The notes beneath the pieces are model-generated. The model had not been told where the DNA came from. It did not search any database and saw only the letters and a list, made by a program, of their open reading frames with translations. The position numbers were made by a program, and so were the translations under genes. A stretch of 23,223 nt of DNA from Oscillospiraceae bacterium. GTDB lineage: Bacteria > Bacillota > Clostridia > Oscillospirales > Acutalibacteraceae. The stretch spans positions 1 to 23,223 of the forward strand of contig SVOX01000008.1 in the NCBI GenBank assembly GCA_015066165.1, in the 5' to 3' direction. Below, in pieces: positions 1 through 7,207 of the stretch (the stretch's first letter is position 1; the number at the start of each line of letters is the position of its first letter).

Positions 1-1
1 A

Positions 2-829
2 ACAAGTACCCGTACCCGTTGCAGTTTTGAAGTTGCGGCTTATGATTTAGGTATGGGTGTTACATATTTGGACCCACAGGGTTCTCAAATTGGTAAAAAA
101 GAGAGCATTGCCGATACGGCAAGAGTGCTCGGCAGAATGTACGACGGTATTGAATACCGTGGGTTTGGACAAGAAATTGTTGAAGAACTTTCAAAATATG
201 CTGGTGTTCCTGTTTGGAACGGACTCACCAACGAGTTCCACCCAACACAAATTCTTGCCGACTTTTTAACCATAAAAGAACATTTTGGCAAACTTGAAGG
301 AATAAACTTTGTTTATATGGGTGATGCCCGTTATAATATGGGTAATTCATATATGGTTGGCTGCGCAAAAATGGGACTTAATTTTACCGCTTGCGCACCT
401 GAAAAATACTTCCCAGATAAAGCCCTTATTGAAGAATGCCAAAAAATTGCCAAGCAAAACGGCGGAACAATCACTTTTGAGACCGACCCAATGAAAGCAA
501 CAAAGGGCGCTGATGTTATTGCAACTGACGTTTGGGTTTCTATGGGTGAACCACAAGAAGTTTGGGAAGAACGTATTCGTGAATTATCACCCTATCAAGT
601 CAACAAAAAGATTATGGAAAATGCGGGTGAAAAAGCAGTATTTATGCACTGTTTACCCTCGTTCCACGACCTTAAAACAGTAGTTGGCAAAGAAATTGGC
701 GAGAAATTCGGCATTAGTGAAATGGAAGTAACTGACGAAGTTTTTGAAAGCAGTCAGTCAATTGTGTTCCAAGAAGCCGAAAACCGTATGCACACTATTA
801 AAGCCGTTATGGCGGCAACTTTAGCATAA
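2..829 (+). CDS. argF: ornithine carbamoyltransferase, 3' part (start outside window)
   Basis: The open frame runs in from the window edge, so the true start lies upstream and at least 276 residues are present. It transfers the carbamoyl group from carbamoyl phosphate to ornithine, giving citrulline, in cytoplasmic arginine synthesis. The first visible residues form the carbamoyl-phosphate motif STRTR. Downstream are FHPTQILAD (the HPxQ motif) and HCLPSFHD (the HCLP ornithine-loop motif). The C-terminal helix with QEAENRMHTIKAVMAA is typical of the family. These motifs separate it from aspartate carbamoyltransferase. Only the first part, perhaps 50 residues, should be missing. It ends 13 nt before proB, so it is probably co-transcribed with the proline genes; ornithine and proline both derive from glutamate. 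A catabolic role (arginine deiminase pathway) cannot be excluded because the upstream genes are not visible. Confidence 0.95.
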   Translation, partial: TSTRTRCSFEVAAYDLGMGVTYLDPQGSQIGKKESIADTARVLGRMYDGIEYRGFGQEIVEELSKYAGVPVWNGLTNEFHPTQILADFLTIKEHFGKLEGINFVYMGDARYNMGNSYMVGCAKMGLNFTACAPEKYFPDKALIEECQKIAKQNGGTITFETDPMKATKGADVIATDVWVSMGEPQEVWEERIRELSPYQVNKKIMENAGEKAVFMHCLPSFHDLKTVVGKEIGEKFGISEMEVTDEVFESSQSIVFQEAENRMHTIKAVMAATLA

Positions 830-842
830 GGAAGTTTTTGAA

Positions 843-1610
843 ATGCGTGTAGTTATAAAAATTGGTACTTCTACATTGGCGCACAAAACAGGTCTTTTAA
901 ACATTTTGCGTGTGGAAGAACTTTGCAAAGTTATGAGCGACCTTAAAAATGCGGGTAACGAAGTAATTTTAGTGTCTTCGGGCGCTATTGGTATGGGTGT
1001 TGGGAAATTGGGGCTTTTTGAAAAACCAAACGATATTCCAACAAAACAAGCAGCCGCTGCAGTTGGTCAATGTGAACTAATGTACACTTATGACCGCTTG
1101 TTCTCTGAATATAATCATACCGTGGCTCAAATTCTTGTGACGGGTGACGATATTGACCACGTTGACCGCAAACAAAACTTTATAAACACAATGCGAAGAA
1201 TATTGGAACTTTCGGCAATACCGATTATAAACGAAAACGACTCGGTTTCTACTAATGAAATTGAAATAGGGGACAACGATACTTTGGGTGCTATTGTGGC
1301 AACCGCTGTGTCTGCCGATTTGCTTATAATCTTGTCTGATATTGAGGGGCTTTACACTGCTGACCCTAAAAATAACGACAAAGCCGAGTTGTTACATACA
1401 GTAGAACAAATCACTCCCGAAATTGAAAATATGGTTGGGGGCGCAGGCAGTAAACTTGGCACAGGCGGTATGATTACCAAAATTAAAGCGGCAAAAATCG
1501 TTACCGAAAAAGGTATTGATATGGTTATTGCCAATGGTGAAAACCCAATGGTGCTTTACGATATTGTAGCAGGAAAAAATATTGGCACACGCTTTTTGGG
1601 AAAGGTTTGA
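843..1610 (+). CDS. proB: glutamate 5-kinase, short form without PUA domain
   Basis: This enzyme phosphorylates glutamate to gamma-glutamyl phosphate, the first step of proline synthesis. The N-terminus RVVIKIGTSTL is the amino-acid-kinase phosphate-binding start. VSSGAIGMG, the INENDSVS segment and the GDNDTLGA segment are substrate and nucleotide motifs of the family, and GAGSKLGTGGM follows near the C-terminal end of the kinase domain. The product is 255 residues, about 110 shorter than the Escherichia coli and Bacillus enzymes, because it stops after the kinase domain and lacks the C-terminal PUA domain. An AGGAAG ribosome binding site precedes the ATG. It sits between argF and proA (4-nt gap), consistent with one operon. 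Confidence 0.95.
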   Translation: MRVVIKIGTSTLAHKTGLLNILRVEELCKVMSDLKNAGNEVILVSSGAIGMGVGKLGLFEKPNDIPTKQAAAAVGQCELMYTYDRLFSEYNHTVAQILVTGDDIDHVDRKQNFINTMRRILELSAIPIINENDSVSTNEIEIGDNDTLGAIVATAVSADLLIILSDIEGLYTADPKNNDKAELLHTVEQITPEIENMVGGAGSKLGTGGMITKIKAAKIVTEKGIDMVIANGENPMVLYDIVAGKNIGTRFLGKV

Positions 1611-1614
1611 TTAG

Positions 1615-2844
1615 ATGACAACTTTTGAAATTTTAGAGTTGGCAAAAGACTTGTCACTACACAGTTTTTTGGATGCTAATACCAAAAATAACGCTTTGCG
1701 ACAAATGGCAAAAGCGTTAACTCAAAACAGTGACAAAATTTTAGCGGCAAATAAAGTTGATATTGAGAACGCAAAAGGTAAAATCAGCGACGTTATGATA
1801 GACCGCCTTACTCTTAATACTGAACGTATTGAAGCAATGGCAAAAGGTATTTGTGACGTGGCAGATTTGCCTGACGGTGTTTTTAAAGTTTTAGCAACAA
1901 ACACGCTTGAAAACGGACTCGTTGTCAATAAAGTTTCGGTGCCGTTTGGTGTTGTGGCAATTATTTATGAAAGCCGTCCTAACGTTACTTCTGATGCGGC
2001 GGCGCTTTCTTTTAAAAGCGGTAACGTTTGCGTACTTCGTGGCGGTAAAGAGGCGTATAATTCTTCTAAAGCCATTGTAGATGCTTTGAAAATGGGACTT
2101 CGTGAAAGTGGACTTAACGAAAATTATGTGAATTTAGTTGAAGATACCACTCGCCAAAGTGCTAACGAACTTATGACCGCTGTGGGATACGTTGATTTGT
2201 TGATTCCACGTGGCGGCAAGGGGCTTATAAAGGCGTGTACCGAAAATGCAACCGTTCCTTGCATTGAAACGGGAACAGGTATTTGTCATATTTTTGTTGA
2301 AAACAGTGCGGATATTGAAAAAGCACTTAATATTGTTAACAACGCAAAAACAAGTAGGCCTTCGGTTTGTAATGCGGCGGAAGTTTTGCTTGTGGATAAA
2401 GGTATTGCAAACGAATTTTTACCAAAACTTTATGATTTGTTTAAAGGTAAAGTAGAACTTCGTGGCGATAGTGCGGTTTGCGATATTATTGATTGCACTC
2501 GAGCCACTGCCGAAGATTTTGATACCGAATTTTTGGATTATATTATGGCGGTCAAGATTGTTGACGGTGTTAAAGAAGCCGTTGGGCACATATCGTCTCA
2601 TTCAACCCACCATAGCGAAAGTATTATTTCGGAAGATATAAGAGCGCAAGAATATTTTACAACTTACGTTGACTCGGCGGCGGTTTATGTTAATGCTTCA
2701 ACCCGTTTTACTGACGGCGGCGAGTTTGGACTTGGTTGTGAAATGGGTATTTCTACCCAAAAACTTCACGCACGTGGTCCTATGGGGCTTATGGAACTTA
2801 ATACCTATAAATATATTATTAAAGGCGACGGACAGGTGAGATAA
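1615..2844 (+). CDS. proA: gamma-glutamyl phosphate reductase
   Basis: This enzyme reduces gamma-glutamyl phosphate with NADPH to glutamate semialdehyde, which cyclises to pyrroline-5-carboxylate. It is the second step of proline synthesis and usually works in a complex with ProB. The 409-residue length is normal. The aldehyde-dehydrogenase-like fold is shown by the conserved YESRPNVTSDAAAL segment (about residues 118-131), LRGGKEA (141-147), the IPRGGKGLI segment (197-205), and SRPSVCNAAE, where Cys252 is the expected catalytic thiol. The C-terminal HARGPMGLMEL segment is also typical. The start lies 4 nt after proB, and the stop codon shares its last base with the start of proC, which suggests translational coupling. 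Confidence 0.97.
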   Translation: MTTFEILELAKDLSLHSFLDANTKNNALRQMAKALTQNSDKILAANKVDIENAKGKISDVMIDRLTLNTERIEAMAKGICDVADLPDGVFKVLATNTLENGLVVNKVSVPFGVVAIIYESRPNVTSDAAALSFKSGNVCVLRGGKEAYNSSKAIVDALKMGLRESGLNENYVNLVEDTTRQSANELMTAVGYVDLLIPRGGKGLIKACTENATVPCIETGTGICHIFVENSADIEKALNIVNNAKTSRPSVCNAAEVLLVDKGIANEFLPKLYDLFKGKVELRGDSAVCDIIDCTRATAEDFDTEFLDYIMAVKIVDGVKEAVGHISSHSTHHSESIISEDIRAQEYFTTYVDSAAVYVNASTRFTDGGEFGLGCEMGISTQKLHARGPMGLMELNTYKYIIKGDGQVR

Positions 2845-3650
2845 TGGAAAAAGTAAAGGTTGGATTCATAGGTTGCGGTAATATGGGCGGTGCGCTGGCT
2901 TTAGCAGTTGCAAAATCGGGCGTGGCGGAAGTATTGCTTACCGATGTTGATACCCAAAAAGCGCAAAATTTAGCCGATGTTACAGGTGGTAAAGTTGTTT
3001 CGCTTTTGGAACTTGTGAGCAATGCTAAATACATCTTTTTAGGTGTAAAACCGCAAATGATGGCAGAACTTATAAACAGCATTGCGCCAACACTTAAAAA
3101 CAGAACTGATAGATTTATACTTGTAACCATGGCGGCAGGTATTAAAATTACAAGTTTTAACGATATGTTGGGCGCAAAATTTCCAATAATTCGTATAATG
3201 CCTAACACACCCGTAGCGGTGGGCGAAGGTATGATACTTTATTCGCTGTGTTGTGCTATAACCGCCGAAGAAGAAAAAGAGTTTTTAAAAATTTTAGAAT
3301 TTTCGGGCAAACTTGATAAATTAGAAGAAGAACTTATAGATGCCGGTTGTGTTGTTTCGGGCTGTGGCCCTGCATTTGTTTATATGTTTTTGGAAAGTAT
3401 GGCAAAAGCGGGTACAGAGTTTGGACTTGACAGTCAAAAGGCAATAGAATATGCCACTCAAACTTTAATTGGCGCTTCAAAACTTGTTGAGACAAGCGGT
3501 AAAACCCCCGAAACTTTACGACAAGAAGTTTGCAGTCCAAAGGGTTCTACTATTGAAGGTGTAATAAAACTTCAAAATTCAAGTTTTGATAAAAACGTAA
3601 ACGAGGCAATGACGGCTTCGTTCAAAAGAACAAAAGAACTTGGGAAATAA
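2844..3650 (+). CDS. proC: pyrroline-5-carboxylate reductase
   Basis: This enzyme catalyses the last step of proline synthesis, NAD(P)H-dependent reduction of pyrroline-5-carboxylate. The N-terminal Rossmann motif GFIGCGNMGGALA (about residues 7-19), the segment IRIMPNTPVAVGEG in the middle, and the C-terminal VSGCGPAFVYMFLESM helix region with a following segment ending in CSPKGSTIEG are all family signatures. The length of 268 residues is normal. The ATG overlaps the proA stop codon by one base, and GACAGGTGAG just upstream may act as a ribosome binding site. This gene completes a full glutamate-to-proline pathway in one operon. A 9-bp inverted repeat spans its stop codon. Confidence 0.97.
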   Translation: MEKVKVGFIGCGNMGGALALAVAKSGVAEVLLTDVDTQKAQNLADVTGGKVVSLLELVSNAKYIFLGVKPQMMAELINSIAPTLKNRTDRFILVTMAAGIKITSFNDMLGAKFPIIRIMPNTPVAVGEGMILYSLCCAITAEEEKEFLKILEFSGKLDKLEEELIDAGCVVSGCGPAFVYMFLESMAKAGTEFGLDSQKAIEYATQTLIGASKLVETSGKTPETLRQEVCSPKGSTIEGVIKLQNSSFDKNVNEAMTASFKRTKELGK

Positions 3651-3658
3651 AGTTCTTT
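3633..3658 (+). terminator. possible weak terminator of the argF-proBAC operon
   Basis: AAAGAACTT (3633-3641) and AAGTTCTTT (3650-3658) form a perfect 9-bp inverted repeat around an 8-nt loop that contains the proC stop codon. The stem is AT-rich and the following tract is interrupted (ACTTTGTTG), so termination would be weak. The pnuC promoter begins 7 nt later, so some end to the proline transcript is expected here. Confidence 0.4.
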
Positions 3659-3664
3659 ACTTTG

Positions 3665-3693
3665 TTGACATTAAGTAGTTTTTGTTTTATAAT
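3665..3693 (+). promoter_or_regulatory. consensus sigma-A promoter for pnuC
   Basis: TTGACA (3665-3670), a 17-nt spacer and TATAAT (3688-3693) match the housekeeping promoter consensus perfectly. Transcription should start near 3700, giving a leader of about 100 nt before pnuC. A perfect promoter with a structured leader suggests that control acts after initiation. Confidence 0.9.
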
Positions 3694-3700
3694 ATTTTTT

Positions 3701-3792
3701 GTTAATAAACTGCCACCGGGTAGTGAATGTAAATTAAAGCATTCGTTTACACTTCGTTAGGTCTTAGAAGAAGTGTTGACGGATGCTTTTTT
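3701..3792 (+). promoter_or_regulatory. structured pnuC leader with terminator-like hairpin (candidate riboswitch or attenuator)
   Basis: A small hairpin, ACTGCC (3709-3714) with GGTAGT (3719-3724) and an ACCG loop, comes first. A long imperfect hairpin follows. AAGCATTCGTT (3737-3747) pairs with GACGGATGCTT (3778-3788), including two G-U pairs, and inside it ACACTTC (3749-3755) pairs with GAAGTGT (3770-3776). Six T residues (3787-3792) follow directly, as in an intrinsic terminator, and the AGGAG ribosome binding site begins one base later. An alternative stem, TGTAAA (3728-3733) with TTTACA (3746-3751), excludes the terminator stem and could be an antiterminator. The layout fits a ligand-controlled terminator before a vitamin transporter. 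I could not assign it to a known class: TPP aptamer motifs are not visible, and the NAD+-II (pnuC motif) class is possible but not shown. Confidence 0.6.
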
Positions 3793-3802
3793 AGGAGAAA
3801 AT

Positions 3803-4492
3803 ATGAAAAAGTTATTTAGTTATTTTACAAAATTTGAGTTGATTCTTTGGATTTGTTCTGTTGCGGTTGTGATAGTATCGTACGTTGGCTTTTCTCGGAC
3901 TATAGATTTGGCGTTTTTTGCGTCACTTATAGGTGCGACTTCGCTTATACTTAATGCAAAAGGTAATCCATTGGGTATGGGGCTTATGATTTTCTTTTGT
4001 ATGATTTACGGCTATATTTCTTATACCTTTTCATATTACGGAGAAATGATAACCTACCTTGGTATGAGTTGGCCAATGGCAATTATGGCTTTTGTTTCGT
4101 GGATACGTAACCCTTATAAAAATAAGCGCAGTCAGGTGACTATAAGCCATGTTACTAAAAAAGATTTGGCGGTAATTTTTATCTGCGCTGTGGCGGTAAC
4201 GGTGGTGCTTTATTTTGTACTCAAATTTTTTGGAACCGCCAATCTTTTAATCAGCACTTTCTCGGTTTTAACTTCGTTTATTGCGGCGGCGCTCACATTT
4301 AAACGCAGTCCGTATTTTGCATTGGCTTATGCGATAAACGATATTGTGCTTATAGTTATGTGGATTTTGGCAACACTTAAAGATACTTATTATCTTTCGG
4401 TTGTGATATGTTTTGCAATGTTTTTGGTCAACGATAGTTACAGTTTTATAAATTGGAAACGTATGCAACGAAAACAGGCGAAAGGTGAGTAG
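3803..4492 (+). CDS. pnuC: PnuC-family nicotinamide riboside (or related vitamin) transporter
   Basis: This integral membrane protein probably brings in nicotinamide riboside for NAD synthesis by facilitated diffusion coupled to intracellular phosphorylation. From the chosen start it has 229 residues with about seven hydrophobic segments (near residues 11-30, 35-50, 57-75, 88-100, 121-143, 148-165 and 171-215). Family signatures are the segment around NPLGMGLMIFFCMIYGY, SWPMAIMAFVSWIRNPY, and the AYAINDIVLIVMWILA helix near the C-terminus. The ATG at 3803 is chosen because AGGAG at 3793-3797 is well spaced from it; an upstream in-frame GTG at 3773 falls inside the terminator hairpin and lacks a ribosome binding site. 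PnuT-type thiamine transporters belong to the same family, so the substrate is inferred, but no TPP riboswitch is apparent upstream. Confidence 0.88.
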   Translation: MKKLFSYFTKFELILWICSVAVVIVSYVGFSRTIDLAFFASLIGATSLILNAKGNPLGMGLMIFFCMIYGYISYTFSYYGEMITYLGMSWPMAIMAFVSWIRNPYKNKRSQVTISHVTKKDLAVIFICAVAVTVVLYFVLKFFGTANLLISTFSVLTSFIAAALTFKRSPYFALAYAINDIVLIVMWILATLKDTYYLSVVICFAMFLVNDSYSFINWKRMQRKQAKGE

Positions 4493-4515
4493 AATATTTG
4501 AAAAATTAATATTGT

Positions 4516-4547
4516 AAGGACGTGCATTGCACGTCCTTTTGTTTTTT
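4516..4547 (+). terminator. strong intrinsic terminator after pnuC
   Basis: AAGGACGTGC (4516-4525) and GCACGTCCTT (4529-4538) form a perfect 10-bp stem with an ATT loop, followed by TTGTTTTTT. The stem core is also a REP-like palindrome (see the repeat entry). Confidence 0.9.
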
Positions 4548-4583
4548 ATCAAATCTTATGGACGACCAATGGTCGCCCCTACG
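4518..4583. repeat. two adjacent REP-like short palindromes
   Basis: The first unit is GGACGTGCATTGCACGTCC (4518-4536). The second, 24 nt on, is GGACGACCAATGGTCGCCCC followed by TACG (4560-4583), with CGACC/GGTCG arms around AAT. Both share the design GGACG-N-(ATT or AAT)-N-CGYCC. From memory, such units, often written as TAGGGGCGACCATTGGTCG, are scattered through intergenic regions of many gut Clostridia. The first unit has been recruited as the pnuC terminator. Membership in a dispersed family cannot be tested within this window, where no further copies were noticed. Confidence 0.6.
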
Positions 4584-4627
4584 TTTTGATAAGCGACATT
4601 AAAATTTGCAAATGTCGAGTTTTGCTC

Positions 4628-4656
4628 TTTACTTTTGAAAACAGTTATGCTACAAT
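4628..4656 (+). promoter_or_regulatory. probable promoter of the GH3 gene
   Basis: TTTACT (4628-4633), a 17-nt spacer and TACAAT (4651-4656) form a reasonable sigma-A promoter, with the transcript starting near 4663. It lies after the pnuC terminator and about 30 nt before the GH3 start codon. No operator could be recognised. Confidence 0.6.
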
Positions 4657-4687
4657 TCGCATAGAAGTATTTTTAAGGGGTGGTTTT

Positions 4688-6907
4688 ATGACCGAAAAAC
4701 AACTAATTGAATTGTTAAATGACCTTTCTTTTGAAGAAAAAATCGGTGAACTTCAACAACTCAGCGGCCGTGTATATTTTGGTGATGACGGCATTATAAC
4801 CGGTGTAGATTCAAACGAAAATTTAACCGAACAAGAGGTTAATCGCTCGGGCTCGGTTATAAACGTTGTAGGTCCTGATAAAATTTTGAAAGTTCAAAAA
4901 AACCACATAAAAAATCACCCACATCATATACCAATGATTTTTATGCTTGATATTATTCACGGCTTTGGAACAAGTTTTCCAACCCCTTTGGCACAATCCT
5001 GCTCATTTGACCCCGAACTTGTAAAAGAAATTGCTCACGAAAGTGCTGTTGAAGCGTGTAATGCGGGGCTTCATGTTACCTTTTCACCAATGGTTGACAT
5101 TTGCCGTGATGCACGTTGGGGCAGAGTGATGGAGGGCTCGGGTGAAGACCCGTATTTGAGTTCAAAAATGGCGGAAGCGGCAGTTTTGGGCTACCAAGGT
5201 GACGATTTGTCAAAAGAGGGCACTATTGCGGCTTGCGTAAAACACTTTGCGGCATACGGTATGGTTGAAGCAGGGCGTGAATACGGCACAGTTGATACTT
5301 CTGAACGTTTTTTAAGGCAATATTATTTACCATCTTATAAAGCCGCTTGCGATGCAGGTAGCGCACTTTTAATGACGGCATTTAACGCAAACGGCGGTGT
5401 TCCGTCAACTGGCGACAAGCACTTGCTTGTTGACATTTTGCGTGACGAATGGGGATACAACGGAGCAGTTATTACCGACTACGGCTCAATTCGTTCTATG
5501 TATAGCCACGGTGTTACCAAAAATGCAAAGGAATCGGCAAAACTTGCTATGGATGCGCAAGTTGATATTGAAATGTGTAGTTATTGTTACCATAACGGTT
5601 TGCCCGAACTTGTAAAAACGGGCGAAATCAGTATGGAGCAAATAGACCGTGCGGTACTTCGTGTGCTTCAACTTAAAAACAAATTAGGTCTTTTTGAAAA
5701 TCCTTACCGTTTTACAGATGCCAAAAAGTCGTTAGAAGTTATAAACAATAAAACCGCTATGGATTTGGCGCAAAAAGCGGTTTCAAAAACTTCGGTTCTT
5801 CTTAAAAATGAAGACAAAATTTTACCGCTTAAAAAGGAAGAAAAAATTGCTTTTATTGGTCCTTACGTTTATGAAAATGATATGTACGGCGGTTGGTCTA
5901 TTCGTAATCAACGTAAGGTCGAACCACGCAATATTGAAACTGTTGTAAAAGAAAAATACCCGCAAAACGAATTTGTTTTTGAGCAGGGCAGTGAACTTTT
6001 GGGTGCAGATGAGCCAATACTTAAATATGATCGTGCACGTGGGTCAACTCTTGAATTTGAAGCCGACGCTACCGCTCGCAAACAAAAGATAGAAAAAGCA
6101 GTTAAGGCGGCAAAAACGGCTGATACTGTTGTAATGTGCATTGGTGAACATACCAAAGTTGGCGGTGAATTGGCGGCTAAAGCATATATTGATATACCTA
6201 AAATTCAAAAAGAACTTTTTGATGCTGTAGCAGCGGTTAATAAAAATATTGTTGTGGTGCTTTTTGACCACCGTCCGCTTGATATAACCGATATTTCAAA
6301 AAAATCAAAAGCAGTACTTAACGTTTGGTTCCCGGGTATTAAGGCGGCAGAGGGCATAGTGGATATGCTCTTTGGTGACGCTGCGCCAACGGGACGTCTT
6401 ACAATGAGTTTTCCATATACAGTTGGTCAATGCCCAATTTATTATTCGCAATTACCCACAGACCATTCACCCGTTATAGAAAGTGTTTATGCAACGGGAT
6501 ATATCGATTGTCAGCTTACACCGCTTTACAGTTTTGGCGAAGGTTTAACTTATACCGATTTTGAATACGGCGAACTTAAACTTTCAAAAGAAACTTTGTC
6601 GCAAGGTGAAACTCTTACTGTCAGTATTGATATTAAAAATATTGGTGAGCGTGACGGAGTTGAGACTGTTCAGCTTTATATTCGTGATATTTTCGCATCG
6701 GTTTCCCGTCCGCTTAAGGAACTTAAAGGTTTTAAAAAGGTGGAAATTCACAAGGGTGAAACTGTAACAGTTGAATTTACTCTCACTCCCGAAGACTGTA
6801 TGTTCTACAACACTCAACTTGAGTATGTGTGGGAACCGGGTGAAATTCAGGTGTTTGTGGGTCCCAACAGTAAAATCGAAAAGTTTAAATCGTTTGAACT
6901 TGTGTAA
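4688..6907 (+). CDS. glycoside hydrolase family 3 beta-glucosidase-like enzyme, cytoplasmic
   Basis: This enzyme probably removes sugar residues from the non-reducing end of imported beta-linked oligosaccharides or glycosides. The 739-residue protein has the three-part BglX-type layout. An N-terminal TIM-barrel-like domain carries LDIIHGFGTSFPTPLA (about residues 87-101), RWGRVMEGSGEDPYL and the KHFAAYG motif (185-191). ITDYGS contains the expected catalytic nucleophile Asp264. A second alpha/beta domain follows (to about residue 600), and a C-terminal fibronectin-III-like domain (VETVQLYIRD, VSRPLKELKGFKKV) ends it. There is no signal peptide, so it acts in the cytoplasm. ATG 4688 is chosen because AAGGGGTGG precedes it; the longer frame to 4586 has no ribosome binding site. 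The exact specificity (beta-glucoside, xyloside or galactoside) cannot be read from sequence. No terminator follows it. Confidence 0.92.
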   Translation: MTEKQLIELLNDLSFEEKIGELQQLSGRVYFGDDGIITGVDSNENLTEQEVNRSGSVINVVGPDKILKVQKNHIKNHPHHIPMIFMLDIIHGFGTSFPTPLAQSCSFDPELVKEIAHESAVEACNAGLHVTFSPMVDICRDARWGRVMEGSGEDPYLSSKMAEAAVLGYQGDDLSKEGTIAACVKHFAAYGMVEAGREYGTVDTSERFLRQYYLPSYKAACDAGSALLMTAFNANGGVPSTGDKHLLVDILRDEWGYNGAVITDYGSIRSMYSHGVTKNAKESAKLAMDAQVDIEMCSYCYHNGLPELVKTGEISMEQIDRAVLRVLQLKNKLGLFENPYRFTDAKKSLEVINNKTAMDLAQKAVSKTSVLLKNEDKILPLKKEEKIAFIGPYVYENDMYGGWSIRNQRKVEPRNIETVVKEKYPQNEFVFEQGSELLGADEPILKYDRARGSTLEFEADATARKQKIEKAVKAAKTADTVVMCIGEHTKVGGELAAKAYIDIPKIQKELFDAVAAVNKNIVVVLFDHRPLDITDISKKSKAVLNVWFPGIKAAEGIVDMLFGDAAPTGRLTMSFPYTVGQCPIYYSQLPTDHSPVIESVYATGYIDCQLTPLYSFGEGLTYTDFEYGELKLSKETLSQGETLTVSIDIKNIGERDGVETVQLYIRDIFASVSRPLKELKGFKKVEIHKGETVTVEFTLTPEDCMFYNTQLEYVWEPGEIQVFVGPNSKIEKFKSFELV

Positions 6908-6914
6908 AAAATGC

Positions 6915-6943
6915 TTGACACAATCGTAAAATAAGTGTAAAAT
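6915..6943 (+). promoter_or_regulatory. promoter of thrS
   Basis: TTGACA (6915-6920), a 17-nt spacer and TAAAAT (6938-6943) form a near-perfect sigma-A promoter beginning 8 nt after the GH3 stop codon. The transcript would start near 6950, just before the T-box stem I. Confidence 0.85.
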
Positions 6944-6949
6944 AGCATT

Positions 6950-7177
6950 GTTAAAGCAATTATTACGGACAGTAACTTAAAACCACTGTTTTTAGAGAAT
7001 GCGGACCGTTGGCTGAAAATCCGCTAAACAGTTTTTAGGCGAGACCACCGTATAGCGCTGTGGGTAGCAACACAGCCGTAAACCTGCGTTAAAGGTTTTA
7101 AGCGCCGTACATTGTGCGGAATTTGGGTGGAACCGCGGAGAAATTATACTTCGTCCCTTTTGGGACGAAGTTTTTTT
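6950..7177 (+). promoter_or_regulatory. threonine T-box riboswitch leader of thrS
   Basis: A T-box leader senses uncharged tRNA and permits read-through of a terminator when the cognate amino acid is short. Stem I is closed by ACGG (6965-6968) with CCGT (7048-7051). An AGTA motif (6971-6974) lies on its 5' side, ACTGTTT pairs with AAACAGT, and a GCGGA...TCCGC distal stem carries the CCGTTGGCTGAAAA loop. The specifier is ACC (7044-7046), a threonine codon, followed by A. Stem II (CTGTG/CACAG) comes next. The T-box sequence TGGGTGGAACCGCGG (7124-7137) contains the tRNA-acceptor-binding bases UGGA. The terminator follows at 7148-7177. Specifier and downstream gene agree, so the assignment is firm. 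Confidence 0.95.
7148..7177 (+). terminator. T-box regulated terminator before thrS
   Basis: ACTTCGTCCC (7148-7157) and GGGACGAAGT (7162-7171) form a perfect 10-bp stem with a TTTT loop and a run of T. The 5' arm includes CGTCCC, which would instead pair with the T-box sequence in the antiterminator when uncharged tRNA-Thr is bound. Confidence 0.92.
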
Positions 7178-7207
7178 ATATTTATACAACCTTACAGGAG
7201 GATTTTT

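Noticed and set aside
3701..3792. TPP riboswitch for pnuC
   Set aside because: The conserved CTGAGA and the ACCTGATCTGGATAATGCC-like parts of the TPP aptamer are absent.
4516..4583. The two palindromes as a CRISPR fragment or recombination attachment site
   Set aside because: There are only two non-identical units, no regular spacer and no integrase or cas gene nearby.
4586..4687. Upstream extension of the GH3 protein to 4586, which might have been a signal peptide
   Set aside because: The extra residues are not a signal sequence, they cross the predicted promoter, and AAGGGGTGG supports ATG 4688.
7112..7207. Upstream extension of thrS to an ATG at 7112
   Set aside because: This stretch is the T-box and terminator; the family N-terminus and ribosome binding site support ATG 7208.
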